From positions 496,001 to 560,000 of the forward strand of contig JAFKAC010000010.1 in the NCBI GenBank assembly GCA_025766275.1: 64,000 nt of DNA, read 5' to 3'. Origin of the DNA: Lactarius indigo (Eukaryota; Basidiomycota; Agaricomycetes; Russulales; Russulaceae). Position 1 is the stretch's first letter, and each line of letters starts with the position of its first letter. The translations under genes were made by a program, and so were the position numbers. Below the pieces are notes generated by a model. It saw only the letters and a list, made by a program, of their open reading frames with translations, was not told where the DNA came from and did not search any database. Of this stretch, positions 34,004-45,088 are shown piece by piece.

Positions 34004-35912
34004 CTATGCTAATTGATAAGACTTGCCACCGAGTGCTGCTGTGCGTGATTGACTGTGTGAAGAACACGATCCGGCCGAAGACGACGAGACATCGCTCTCC
34101 TCGAGTACGTGAATGTCAAACGTCGGTGGCTGACCCTGTGGGGTCTATTAAGTCAGCCTCAAAACCGTACCGTTCCAAAACGTCAACTCACGACGCGCAC
34201 AAAGGCCACCAGCCGCTCGCCGTCCGTCAGCACCATCGAGTGCTCCCGCGTAGGCGCCTCCACGCGCGTCTCGACAAACGGCAGCGCCGACGCGACGTCA
34301 TGCGCAAAGCACGTCGACCCGCCGCGGATGATCGTCTCCGTTGGCGGCAGCTCAGACACGGTGCCCACTCCACGGTCGCTGCCCCCATCCCGCGCAGCGG
34401 CCGCCGCGCGCCGCACACGCACGGCGCTAAAGTCCCGGATCACAAGCCGGTCCGCTTCGAGCGAGAGCCAGCGCTGCCCCGCGTGCGCCGTGATCCACTG
34501 GAACGAGGACGGCGCGATGACACGCGCCGCGCTGGGGCCCCACTCCTCCCATGGCGTGGTGTTGTCGTCCCCGCTACCTTCACCTTCACCTTCACCATCT
34601 CCGTCGTCGCCCTCCGCAGCGGCGAGCGCAAAGAGCGCGCGGTGGCTGATCGTCGTCACCACTTTCTTCCACGTCATCTGTGGCCCGTGCTGGCGGAGCA
34701 GGAACGTGATCCCCACAACCATGTCGTCCGGCGCGCTGTGGAACGGTAGCGGCGATGCCGGGCGCTGTAGTGGTGTCCCGCGCCGCCGCGCGCTATGCCG
34801 GTCCGTCTGCATGTATGCCGTGTGCACGTGGTAGCCCACGTGGAAGGGTGGAAGGGCGAGCGTGCGTACGACGCGCAAGCTCGGTGGCGTCTGTGCCGTG
34901 CCCCGCGTCACGCGGCAAAGTTCGATCGAGGGTGACTCGCGCTTGAGAAAGAGCACGAGTTCCGGCGAGAGAACGGAGAGCGCGCCCTCGTACGTCCCAT
35001 TTGGCGCGCGGTGGACCTGAGCAAGTTTCAGAATGCGAGGCACGGCTGAAGCTCCAACGAGCACGTACCAGTGACATTAGTCCCTGCTTCCAATCGACGA
35101 GGTAGATCGCGTCGCTCTCCGGGGCGTCGTTCCGTAGGTCGACCAGGACGAGTACAATCTGGTCCCCGATAACGTCTGCTCGCACGTCGAGGAGGCTCAC
35201 GGGGAGCTGTGTGTCGAGCCGGAGGTCGGGGAGCTTCGCTAGTGGATGTGCGCCACCCGTCTCGAGGCTCATGAACCGCAGGACGGTGGACGTGGGCGCG
35301 CTGTCTACGCGCGGCAAGCTGACATGGATGAGAGTTGTTGAGAAAAAAACGGAAAACGCTGGTGTGCCGAGTCCAGAGGGAATGCGCTGTTCACCTGAGG
35401 ACCGAAACGACAAGGTCATCCTCCTCGATGGAAAACGCCTGCGTGATCGCGATCGATCCTGGGGGATAGTCGATCTGCTTCCAGCGGTGTTGGCCCGTGC
35501 GGAGCGCGTCGCGCAGATCGACGTACAGCAGCGCGGGCTGCCGGAGGCCAGTCGGGTGGCCCTGCCAGTCCACTGCGAACAGATAGTCGTCGCAGAGAAA
35601 GAAGGGACCAAACAGGTCCCGCTCGGCCGGAATCACGAGCCGAGGGGTCACCAAGTACTTCCCTATGTCGTTCCACGACGTTTCCCACCGCTCGAGCGTC
35701 TCCAGCCGGTCGATAATGGGTCGACCTGGCAGGTCCCACAATGGATCGTACACGCCCGCCTGCTCCATCCGATATAGGTACTGCAGCAAAAGGGATCCTT
35801 CTACGATGAGGTGTATCCGCCTGCAGCAAAGTCGGAGCACTGCGATATCTTGCGCTCGCAAGCACGAAGCGATCTTTTCAATGAGCTCAGTCGAGAGAGA
35901 GAGAAACGACAT
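34004..35912 (-). CDS. F-box protein, agaric type
   Basis: Four exons (35912-35395, 35318-35069, 35016-34192, 34135-34004) give 574 residues. The protein starts with the F-box (MSFLSLSTELIEKIASCLRAQDIAVLRLCCRR), followed by a long beta-rich region with VLVDLRND and YLVDWKQG typical of agaric F-box proteins. The second half carries an acidic Asp/Gly/Glu run. By family it should be an SCF ligase receptor; the substrate is unknown. A shorter reading that stops at 34183 is possible. However, a GTGAGT donor at 34191 and a 56-base intron lead to a further 43 residues containing FDIHVLEE, which is the more likely end. Confidence 0.75.
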
Positions 35913-37501
35913 GTTTGGGTTCTCAGGAGACCGTGACCGCCTCGCTGCGGCGCTAATCCCCAACCCGCACGACCAACCCTGCACGGCGACTGCCGAGGGG
36001 ACCCATTCCCATGTGGCACGCCGATGTCGACGAATGTCCTTCTAACGCCCTAGATAGCTCTTTGCTCTAGGTAGGGAAGGAGAGCTTGAAGTACTATGCA
36101 CGTCACACCGTGACCACCATGGATATCATGTAGGCATCAAGGTAATCATTACAACGGTCTCAGTTAGAACATTACGTTGCTGATCAATATATCAATGATC
36201 AACACGAATATCGACCGGAGGTTCGACACCCAGAATACTCCTAGTGCCCCCTCTTCCCTTACCTCCAGCCTCCCCGGAGTCTGTCAACGGCCTCAAACAC
36301 TGGTTTACATTGGAACTGGCGATGGTACGTGCTGTGTACCTGTAAGAAAGTGAAGGGCCGTGAATAGGCAAGGACAACGTCCGTGACTAAAAGGTTCACG
36401 TGGGAAGAGTCACATTTGTAGGAACAGAAGAGGTCCGAAGGGTTAGAGGATGACCATAGGAGTCTCGGCGAGTGCTGCTTCGAGCAGAAAGGCTGCAATA
36501 CCGCAATACGCCATCCTAGTGAGCATCTTCACAAAGCATGTAACTTCTGGTGGTCAATCCTCAGCACCGAGGGATGAAGACAGCAGGGCTGGATGTTGTC
36601 GATACGCCGAGGACATGACTTGGTTCTTCCGAGGTTGCGTAAAACAAGCGCCGGTGACTGGAGTTCCGAATTCGGCAGCACTACAGTCAATATTTCCTCT
36701 GATAGTAGCACCAGTGTCTAAAAGTGGTAAACTTTAACGTCCCAGAGGTACGCGGTCCATAATACCGTCCGAATGGCATAGGTTCTTCCAAAGAAAGATA
36801 CGACCTGAGTTTGTTGACTTGTTGCACGCCAACCTTACCATTGAATATAATCCCAAAAGCGATGAAGATATCCTATCTCCGGCGCATCAAGACTGGTCAA
36901 CTATGTGTCAATGGGTCGTACGTGCAAACTGTGTGGAGCTTGTGAAATGCATGACTGAAGAACTGGTGCTCGGCATCCAGAACGCGAGGATAGCTCAAAA
37001 AGAACAGGTACTCGTCGCTATTGCGAGGCAGAAACTAGAGACGGTCAGCGCAGTCGTAGCGCCGTTGACTGGGCCAATCACGGCCACTAAGACCTATCCA
37101 AAGAACTTGAATATCGAATATTCCTTATAGCTTTCACTTATATTTCTAGAAAGGTGTAGGAGTCAAGTTAAAGGATCCAAGCAAGGTAAAATGACAAAGT
37201 AGAGTGGATCTGGGCGCAACTGTGCCCTGAGTTGAACGCTCGACACCCATCATGATGCGACATCAACGTGGCGCAGCATCTACCAATGAGATTGTCAGCA
37301 GGTAGTTCTCTACCTCCGTACGAAAACCGAACAAACGAAGAAGTCATGGATGAAGTCGACAGGGACAGTTGCGGGTGCGATCGATGTTCGCGTGTTGTCG
37401 GCCCGCAAAGGGAAAGTAGCGCCAAGTCGGGTCGCCGTGTTTGGTGTCACCCGGTCTTGGAGTCCGCCACTCGACCCATCTTCAGGCTGCCCGCCTTGGC
37501 A
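35913..37501. other. Intergenic stretch, possible short unknown frame
   Basis: A plus-strand frame at 36819-37130 (about 103 residues, with DWSTMCQWVVRANCVELVK and a regular helical look) could be an exon of an unknown gene. It has no supported start or partners. The rest holds nothing recognised. The last about 200 bases are upstream of the PfkB kinase. Confidence 0.4.
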
Positions 37502-39312
37502 ATGTCTCGCCTCCGCCCTTCGCCAACGCCAACTCCTCCACCTTCGACGCGTCCTCTACGCGTCGTTGCTGTGGGGACGCTCTTCTTGACCCACACACTC
37601 TCCCTGCCTTCACATCCAGCCCCCGCAAAGACTATACGCGCTCACGAATACGTACGCTCTCGCGGGGGTAGCGCGCCTTCCATCCTTTGCTTGCTCTCCC
37701 AATTGCAAGCTGACAAGTGCTGGCTGGTCGCGAGTCTGGGCGGCGCGCAAGAAGCGCGGGTTGTCACGCGTGAGCTAGAGGCCGATGGCGTGAGCACGCG
37801 ATACTGCAAGGTTTGGGACGGAGCGGGTGTCCCAGCCGCATGGGTTCTCCACGCTGGTGAGTACCCACACGCTTTTGGACTAGCACCTACGCTAGAGGTA
37901 TGCCGGGATTCTGATGCGTTGGCGGCTCTGGTTGAATCCCGCCTAGCGAGGAGCTAAGTTCGACTGCCGTTCTATCACTTCTCTCACATGCATCGACAAA
38001 GGAGACTTATATTTACTCTCATTAGGTGACACGAACAGCCAGTCCGTCATCAACCACAATCCGCTTCCGGACATTCCACATGAGGAGTTTGTCTCGCTAA
38101 TGGGACCCTTGCTCGTCCCTGAGCACTATCCCTCTCCAGAATCACCCTTGGACTCCCCTACCCTTTCCCCGCCCCCACCAGTGCAGAACAACGGCGCACC
38201 CTTTGAGTGGATACACTTTGAGGGGCGGTCCGTCAAGACGACATTAAGCAACCTCCAAGGGCTAGACGGTCTCGCACGCGAGAGACGCTGGCGTTCACAG
38301 TGCGTGTTTAGCGTGGACATCGGTCGGCGCGCGAAGCAAGGAATCGAAGCGGTGCGCAACTTTCTCTTCGAGCTCCTTGGCGCCGTCCAACCAACTCCTC
38401 GTCCACGCAGCTCATCCCCCACGCCGACGTGCTCTTCCTCAACCGACACTACGCGCAAGCGCAGTCCCCCGCGTATGCCAGCGCCCCGCGTGCCTTCCTG
38501 CTCGCACTGACGCGCCTCGCCCCGCCCCACGCGCTGCTCGTCGCATACTGGGGCGCCGACGGCGCGGCAGCGCTCTCCGTCCCAACGCGAGAGTACTTCC
38601 AGTCCTCTGGGTGGTCGGCACCTCCCACGCCCGCCGCGAGTGCATCTCCCTCCTCTCTCTCCGCCACGACGACCCCGTCCACGCCAGCGCGGCACCACCC
38701 ACGCAACGGCGAGGAGGCGCAGAGCGTGCGCAGCGGGAGCGGGTTCTGGGCGGCAGGGCACGAGAGCAGCCAAGGCAGCAGCGCGTTCTCCGCCTCGCAG
38801 CTGCGCCGCCTTGCAGAGCAGTCCGCCTCCGCCTCCACGTCTACCCCGCCGCAGGCTGCGGACAATGACTCGGGTGACGACTCGGACTGCACGGAGATCG
38901 CTGGAGGGTCGAGTAATGACGGATCGCGCGCGCAGGGCCCCGCTGGCCAGACTCCCACGTCGGGAGCGAGGAGCAAGCAGCAGGCCGCGAGGCATCGTGC
39001 GGACGACGTCGGCGCGCAGGATGCGTTCGTCGCGGGCATGATATACGCGCTTAGCCGCCGGGTCCTGCCTGGCGCGCCGTACGTGCCAGGCATGGCGAGC
39101 GCCACGGAGGTGCAGAGGATGGAAGGCGGGCGGTGGAAGCTGGACGAATGCCTGAGGTACGCGTGGTTTTTTTGTCGGCGTAGAATTGGCTATTCTGACC
39201 ACTCTTGAATGGTCCCAGGTTCGCGACTGAGCTTGCAGGGCGCAGGGCCCGCGGGCGTACGTGGGACGGCCTGGGCGAGGAGATGGCCCGCGCAGGTTGG
39301 TTCAATGCATGA
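37502..39312 (+). CDS. PfkB-family carbohydrate kinase (ketohexokinase-like)
   Basis: Four exons (37502-37856, 38026-38351, 38411-39156, 39219-39312) give 506 residues. N-terminal VVAVGTLFLTHTLSLP, the sugar-binding GGSAPSILCLLSQL, EWIHFEGRS, ADVLFLNRHYA and the C-terminal signature VGAQDAFVAGMIYALSR (GAQD at 428-431) identify the ribokinase/PfkB fold. The conserved catalytic Asp of the signature (Asp431) is kept, although the usual GAGD reads GAQD. A Ser/Gly/Ala-rich insertion of roughly 150 residues separates the nucleotide-binding strands from the signature, which makes the protein far longer than ketohexokinase (about 300). The start Met at 37502 fits the family better than upstream in-frame options. 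The terminal exon is duplicated at 41985-42595. Confidence 0.85.
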
Positions 39313-40014
39313 TGGATGGTGGACCCGAAATGAAAAAGATACCCTTCGAGCGAGGAAAAAACGGCGCTTGTCCTTGCACGTCAGCACGCCTACGCTCAGC
39401 AACTCTAATCAAGACGCTGCCCCTGGTTCGCCTGGCGGCGCACATATACAGTTCCTCCCTCCTGCCCACTGGCTCATGACCTAGTACGACTTTGATAATG
39501 CGATGACATTCTGTTTCTTTTCCTTTTCTTGGTTCCGACGTACCACTAGTGCATATTGTAGATACCGGATACCCACCTATCTAGTTTACCCACTGAATCT
39601 CTCTTGTTCTGATTGATATTCCGATCGATGACATCTTATCTAGAATAGTCACATATACGTAACTCGGATGACTGCAGTCCAAAAGAAGTCGATGGTCTAA
39701 TTACTGGAGCTGGCAAGGGAGCCGGCTCTATCTTTCTCTGTTTTTGTTTTTGTTTTTTTTTAAAAAAAAACATCTTCCTCTCTGATGTTCCTAGAGCCCC
39801 CCCCCCATACCCCACATAGTGTTGGGATGGTTCTGGTTGTAGTGACACTAGCCTTCAATCCAAGTTCAAAGGAAAGTGAAAGGCGCACATTATCCAGCGT
39901 CGTGGGACTGATCATCAATACATGGTATAATTGGCGGATTGGTTGACAGCTGTTCCGGTCAGCGACTACCCGTTCTCCTGGGGTTGAATCTGCCTGGGGT
40001 TGAGCTGTGCTATC
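39313..40014. other. 3' flank of the kinase gene
   Basis: No gene. It contains a T/A-rich tract near 39735-39770 with alternating poly-T and poly-A, a C9 run near 39800, and the original copy of the sequence duplicated at 42090-42595. Confidence 0.5.
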
Positions 40015-41984
40015 ATGGATCTAAGACCCTTCCAACGACCTCTGCAGAACACAGACGACGATGCCCCTGCTCCAGAGGTAGCTGCACCTTCGGCGATCTA
40101 CTCTATGTATATCACCTGTGTACAAAAGTTTGGAATTGAAAAATATGTGGAGAATTTGAAGGGAGATGCAGAAACCATCCTCGTTTTTGTATGTTTTTCT
40201 TCTCTGCCCAACTACATACGCTCTCTCACTCTTACTTTCCAGGCCGGCCTCCTCTCCTCCACGGCGGCCACTTTCATCGCCCTCAGCTATCCGACCTTGC
40301 AGCAGGATCCCAACCTCACCACCTAGTTCCTCGCACAAATATCACAACAATTATCGAATACCAGTACCACTACGGGCCTATCCGTCCAAAGTCCCTTCGT
40401 CCCTCCCACCTCGGTCGTATTTATCAACTCAGTCTGGTTCCTCAGCCTCGTTCTCAGTCTCACGTCCGTGCTCCTGGCCACACTTTTGCAACAATAGGCC
40501 CGCACATACCTCTGGACAGTTCAAAACAACTACGCGCCCCTCCATCATCTTCGTATATTCGATTACTTTTCCCGAGGCACACCTAGGTTCGGCATCCACG
40601 GAGCTGCTACCCGTCCTTCTTCACCTCTCTATGTTCCTGTTCTTCGCAGGACTCGCCGTCTTTACCTTTCGCGGCAATCATATCGTCGCGTATTGCACCT
40701 CTGCAGTCGTCGGATTATGTGCTCTCTTGTATATTACCCTCGGTCTGTTGCCGCTCATATATCATGATTGTCCTTATCGAACGCCCTTGACGCGCTTCCT
40801 TCGGTTCCCCGTTCAAATAATCACATTTTCCTTCTTTTCAGTCCTCTATCACGTTGCAGGGCAATTGCACAAATATTGGAGTATCGTTGGCACGGACTTG
40901 ATCAAATCGTTGAACCAGCGAAAGAACAAGGCCATGTCCCCGGGGTACATATTTTTCGAGCCCCTGGATGAGGATAAACCCCTTTCGGCACACCTGTACC
41001 GAAACCTGCTCGTTCCGACGCTTTACTGGCTCAATGGGGACCACGAGTTGGGGGAATTTGTAGTCTTTATGAGTCCGAGACCTTCCCCACACACAACGAT
41101 GACAACGTACGACGCAACATTCGCACCGTTCTCCCAGACCTACCTGGACTAATGGGTTCTCGTGTGTCGTTCCCTTGGAGTATCATCCAGCTGGCACAGC
41201 GGGCCTTCACAAACGGACTGCCGAGATCCGACCAGCGACGAAGAACTCGGGCTTGCTTGAGGGCGCTCTACTACATCCCTGGCGCAATTCACGACGTACT
41301 CGCAGCGTACGCTGCGAGAGAAGAACATTTTCAGGAGGTTTCACCATTGTTAAACACCCCAGAGTCGCTGGAGATCATTGACGAGCTGTGGGACTCGCCC
41401 AATGACGACGTTGCGTTATCCATTCGGTGTGCTGCAGCCGTAGTTGCCGCATTTATGATCACCCCCCCCGAGTAATATGCTTGACGATTCCGTAATTCCT
41501 GGCGGCGGTTTCATTTGGTGTGACATCACTGGCAAGCAGTTCCCGGACAAGTGACTTCGTGTTGGCGACGACGATGTCGCTCCTCATTATCACCCACGCA
41601 GTGACAGTGCGCGGTTGCAGAATATGGTACGCTTCCTTGCAGACACCAAGGACACGCTACGGTCGATGAACATGCAGTGGTCGATGCCCGAAGACGCACC
41701 CTCAATCCGCCGGGAGCGCCGGCGCTATTCAGACCGCGTCATACGGGAGGATACCGCATTAGCTACCGACTCGCCAACAGGGCTTCGCCCGTGTTCCTTC
41801 CTGCTGCGCGGCAGGACCTCATCACACTGACTCTCGAGATACTGGCGCGGGTTCCCGTCGCGGATACTACACCACCGCAGTGCGCGGCATTCCACGACGC
41901 ATATGAGCAACTCGCGCAAGTGATATCGACACATGTGGATGAACAGGCGCTGGTACAGGCGCTGGTACAGACCCAGCTGCGACC
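40015..41984 (+). pseudogene. DUF6535 membrane protein pseudogene
   Basis: Follows the basidiomycete DUF6535 family from start to near end. Landmarks are WKGD-like NLKGDAETILVFAGLLSST across a 54-base intron (40189-40242), AQISQQLS, NSVWFLSLVLSL, LLHLSMFLFFAGL, then DELWD-P-DDVALS, RCAAAVVAAFMITPP and ALVQ. These proteins have several membrane helices and unknown function. The frame is broken: TAG at 40324, TAG at 40495 in place of the conserved Trp of QQW, a frameshift near 40600, a stop at 41150 with another frame change, and TAA at 41473. The last residues derive from the fused kinase-tail sequence. An open 328-residue frame in the middle (40166-41152) is an accident of frame plus real coding sequence, not a gene. 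Confidence 0.8.
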
Positions 41985-42595
41985 GTGGACGAATCGCTGA
42001 GGTGCGCGTGATTTTTTCGCCGGCGTAGGGTTGGCTATTCTGATTACTCTTGAACTGGTCCCAGGTTCGCAACGGAGTTCCCAGGGGCCACCGGCGTGCA
42101 CGGGACGGCCTGGGAGAGGAGATGGCCCGCACACGTTGGTTTGACGCATGATGCATGATGAATGGTGGTCCCGAAATGAAAAAAAAAAACGAGGAAACAG
42201 GCACTTATCTTTGCACGTCGGCATGCCTGCGCCCACTAACTACTGTAGTACTGACGATGATGCCGCCGCCGCCGTTCACCTTGCGGCGCAAATACACGGC
42301 TCATTCTTGTCTACTGGCTCACCGCCTAGCACGGCTTGGATAATGCAACGACATTCTGATTCTGTCTCTTTCCTTTTCTTCTCGGTTCCGATGTACGACT
42401 AGTGCATTCTGTAGATACCCGATACCCGAGTTTACCCACTGAATCACTCTTATCGCGATGGATACTCCGATCAATGACACCTTCCTTAGAATAGTGACAT
42501 ATTCACAATCATCTCCGATCTCGAATGACTACGAGGATGAAGTAATACAGCCCAGAAGAGGTTGATGCACGTTGATGGTTTGATTATAGCTGCTT
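41985..42595 (+). pseudogene. Duplicated 3' end of the PfkB kinase gene
   Basis: From TGGACGAATCGCTGAGGT at about 41985 the sequence matches the end of kinase exon 3, intron 3, exon 4 and about 280 bases of 3' flank (39145-39700), with substitutions and small indels. Exon 4 has lost its frame through an indel. The copy begins exactly where the DUF6535 similarity ends, so the DUF6535 pseudogene now ends inside kinase-derived sequence. It carries an A-rich run (42179-42189) and an expanded GCC/CCG repeat near 42260. Confidence 0.8.
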
Positions 42596-43499
42596 TCGAA
42601 TCTTTACAGAATAGTAAGGGAGGGTGCAAGGAATAGTGTAGGCAGCATCTTCGGCTTAAAAGGCTTTATTCCCCTCAGCGAGGGCGCATACGCTGCACCT
42701 TCACGCTCAGGACCGCGTGATCTGCAGGGTGTGCACTGTTGTTGCGCTCGGTGACCACAACAGCGGAATGGCGGCGTGAGGCGCACCGTGCGCTCACTAA
42801 TGCGAGAGTTCTCCGAAATCCCTGTGGAGGCGGGAAAGAGTACGTGGTATCACAGAACACAGGTTATCATATACATTACAGATGATGGCCTGTCGCGTTG
42901 ACTTATAACTGTCTGTGTCGAGGCGGAACGGGGTTTTGTTTTTCTTCATCCATCAAAATGCGTCTTGAGGTACATAACCACATCACAAGCGATTTTGTCT
43001 TCCAGCCCCCCCCCTACCTTCGAATATATAACTCCCACCGCACATTTAAACACCACCCGGCCCCGGACCGAAGAGGCAGTGCATCTGAGCCTATAGCGGT
43101 GTTGACTCCGACACTGTGCGTGCCTCACTAGCTTCTTGTTCTCTATATCTCGAGGCGGTCATTCGGGGCCTGGTGAATCGTCGGGTGGGGCGTGGATGGG
43201 TGTTGCCACTGTCGAGGCGGTGCTTTAGTGATTGCGGGGTGATCTTGCTCTTGTTGCGTAAGCCTTCCCATAGCCTGTGATTTGCGGGTGCCGCCACTAA
43301 GCAGTGATCTTTGCACGCGAGTACATGAGTCGACTGTCTCTGTGGGCGACGTTGAGCTGGGAGACTTGGATATTGATTGACTTGGGCGCTGCGCACAAGA
43401 TCATCTTTGGCGGACCGTGCCATGCTCTTGGTCTCACCTGTTTCCTCGGCGTGTCGAATGGTTGATAACCAGCACTGCACACAGGAACGTTAGTGATAT
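42596..43499. other. Unassigned stretch between pseudogenes
   Basis: Minus-strand frames at 43091-43480 (129 residues, basic) and 42675-42860 exist but match no family known to me. They could be downstream exons of the C2-domain pseudogene or unrelated. Confidence 0.35.
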
Positions 43500-44040
43500 T
43501 TACCCCACCTGAAAGTGAGGCACTACGGCGCTCACCAGAGTGTAACGGTCTTGTACACCCACCTTGGGCTCTTGATCGGAGAAAAGCTCGAATTCATGTA
43601 TGATGGAAATATATTCAAGATAAAGCGTGGTGTTGAGGCCCTCCTTCCCAGCCCTCTCAACGAAGGTGGAAATATTTATCTCTGCCTCCCCGATTGTATA
43701 GTTGGACGCGAACTTATCCCAGTCGAAGACGGTAAGTTGTATGGGGAGCGATAGGCCTTGGTCGCGCACGTGAAAGAACAGCTGTTCATTCTAGACTGGA
43801 TTTGGTTTAGCAGTTGTCGGATGATACGCATTCTAGCGACCTCGTTGCCAATCGACACTTGCATAGCAGGGTCTATTTCAGCCCATTTGAAGCACTTACG
43901 ACCAGGTCGGCAGCGGTGCAGTGATGGGGGGAACAAATATTCTTATTGGGCCACTTCGGAAGGTCCTTCGTGGTCCAGGCCGCAAACATGACGGGGCCAA
44001 GTTGCTCTTTGTCTGCAACTGCAAAACAGTGCCCACCAAC
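43500..44040 (-). pseudogene. C2-domain fragment, probably phosphatidylserine decarboxylase (PSD2 type)
   Basis: Minus-strand pieces in changing frames spell a C2 domain: TKDLPKWPN (about 43965), DPAMQVSIG and RMRIIRQ, NEQLFFHVRDQG, and IQLTVFDWDKF followed by IGEAEINI and LYLEY. The wording resembles the C2 domain of fungal type-2 phosphatidylserine decarboxylases, which make phosphatidylethanolamine at endosomes, but only C2 is visible, so the parent family is inferred. Lesions: a frameshift before NPVW, and that Trp codon is TAG (43793-43791). No decarboxylase domain or LGST cleavage site was found nearby. Confidence 0.5.
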
Positions 44041-45088
44041 GCGTTGTAGATCCTCCCGATGTCGGCTAGATCCGTCGAGTTGGGGGGCGGACAAAGCCGA
44101 GTTCGGTGCGAATGGTCCTATGCCTTGTTGTGCTTGTGCTTGAGGAAACGAGGTTGACAGAGAAGGGCCAAAAGAGGAAGGTTAAAATCCCTAGTCTGAT
44201 CTCCGGTGGTAAAGTGACGTACCCGATTGTTGGGACCGTTAAAGGCGAAGGCTATTCCTTCGAACCAGCCGTCTATTGGCAACGAATTCTCGCCCAGATA
44301 TGTATTGTGTCCTCGTCCTCGGCGTCAAACATGAACATGCCAATCTGGTGTACATGCTCCGCGTATATGGGAAATCAAACACCGCGCTCTTTTGTTCATG
44401 GACGAGATTGAGGCTGCAGTCTGTAGCCTCTTGGTCCCGGCAGGAGAGGACCGAACTTGTACAGATGACGACTCGGGTCTCGCTGGCGCCAGAAGCGGAA
44501 GATGGAAGTATATCTCCCTTGATCTGCTCACTCAGGGTAGTTATAACGGATCAGGTATCACTAGTTGATCGTCTGCGGTCGGCCTTTGTTTACCTCTCGC
44601 ACTGCACGATTGTTGCCACGAGCTTTGCTGGGAAAGAGGGAAGAGGAGTCCCTACTGATCCCGCCACCCAAGATGCGGGAGCAACTTTGTGAGATGACTG
44701 TGCTTGAAGAAGCCATTGGTGTCGTATAAAATCTATTTGAGGCCATCGTGGGTCGTGCCAGTGCCACTGGGGGTGAATTAGACAGGCCCTTCCTTCACTT
44801 GCACTTTCCCACACTCGCGTGCGGGGAGTGACACGTGATAGAAGACTGCAGCCCAGGCAATTTCCCTTTTCGGTAATTCATCCACCTTTTTAGGCACCAC
44901 ACTGGCTCAATGTCCCTTGACTGTGCCAGTCTTCGCAGACCGGAAGAGAACCGAACAAATTACATAGCGAAAGTTCACTAAGACATGATGAGACTGATTC
45001 ATTAGCTCTGAACCGAGAATGTTTTCTCGCTGGAACTGCTAAATCATTCCACCTATTTTAATCACCACATGATCCTCTCCCCTCCAAC
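44041..45088. other. Unassigned stretch upstream of FPP synthase copy 2
   Basis: Only overlapping short frames. Minus-strand pieces near 44100-44450 could be further upstream debris of the C2 gene. The last about 250 bases act as the upstream region of FPP synthase copy 2. Confidence 0.35.
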
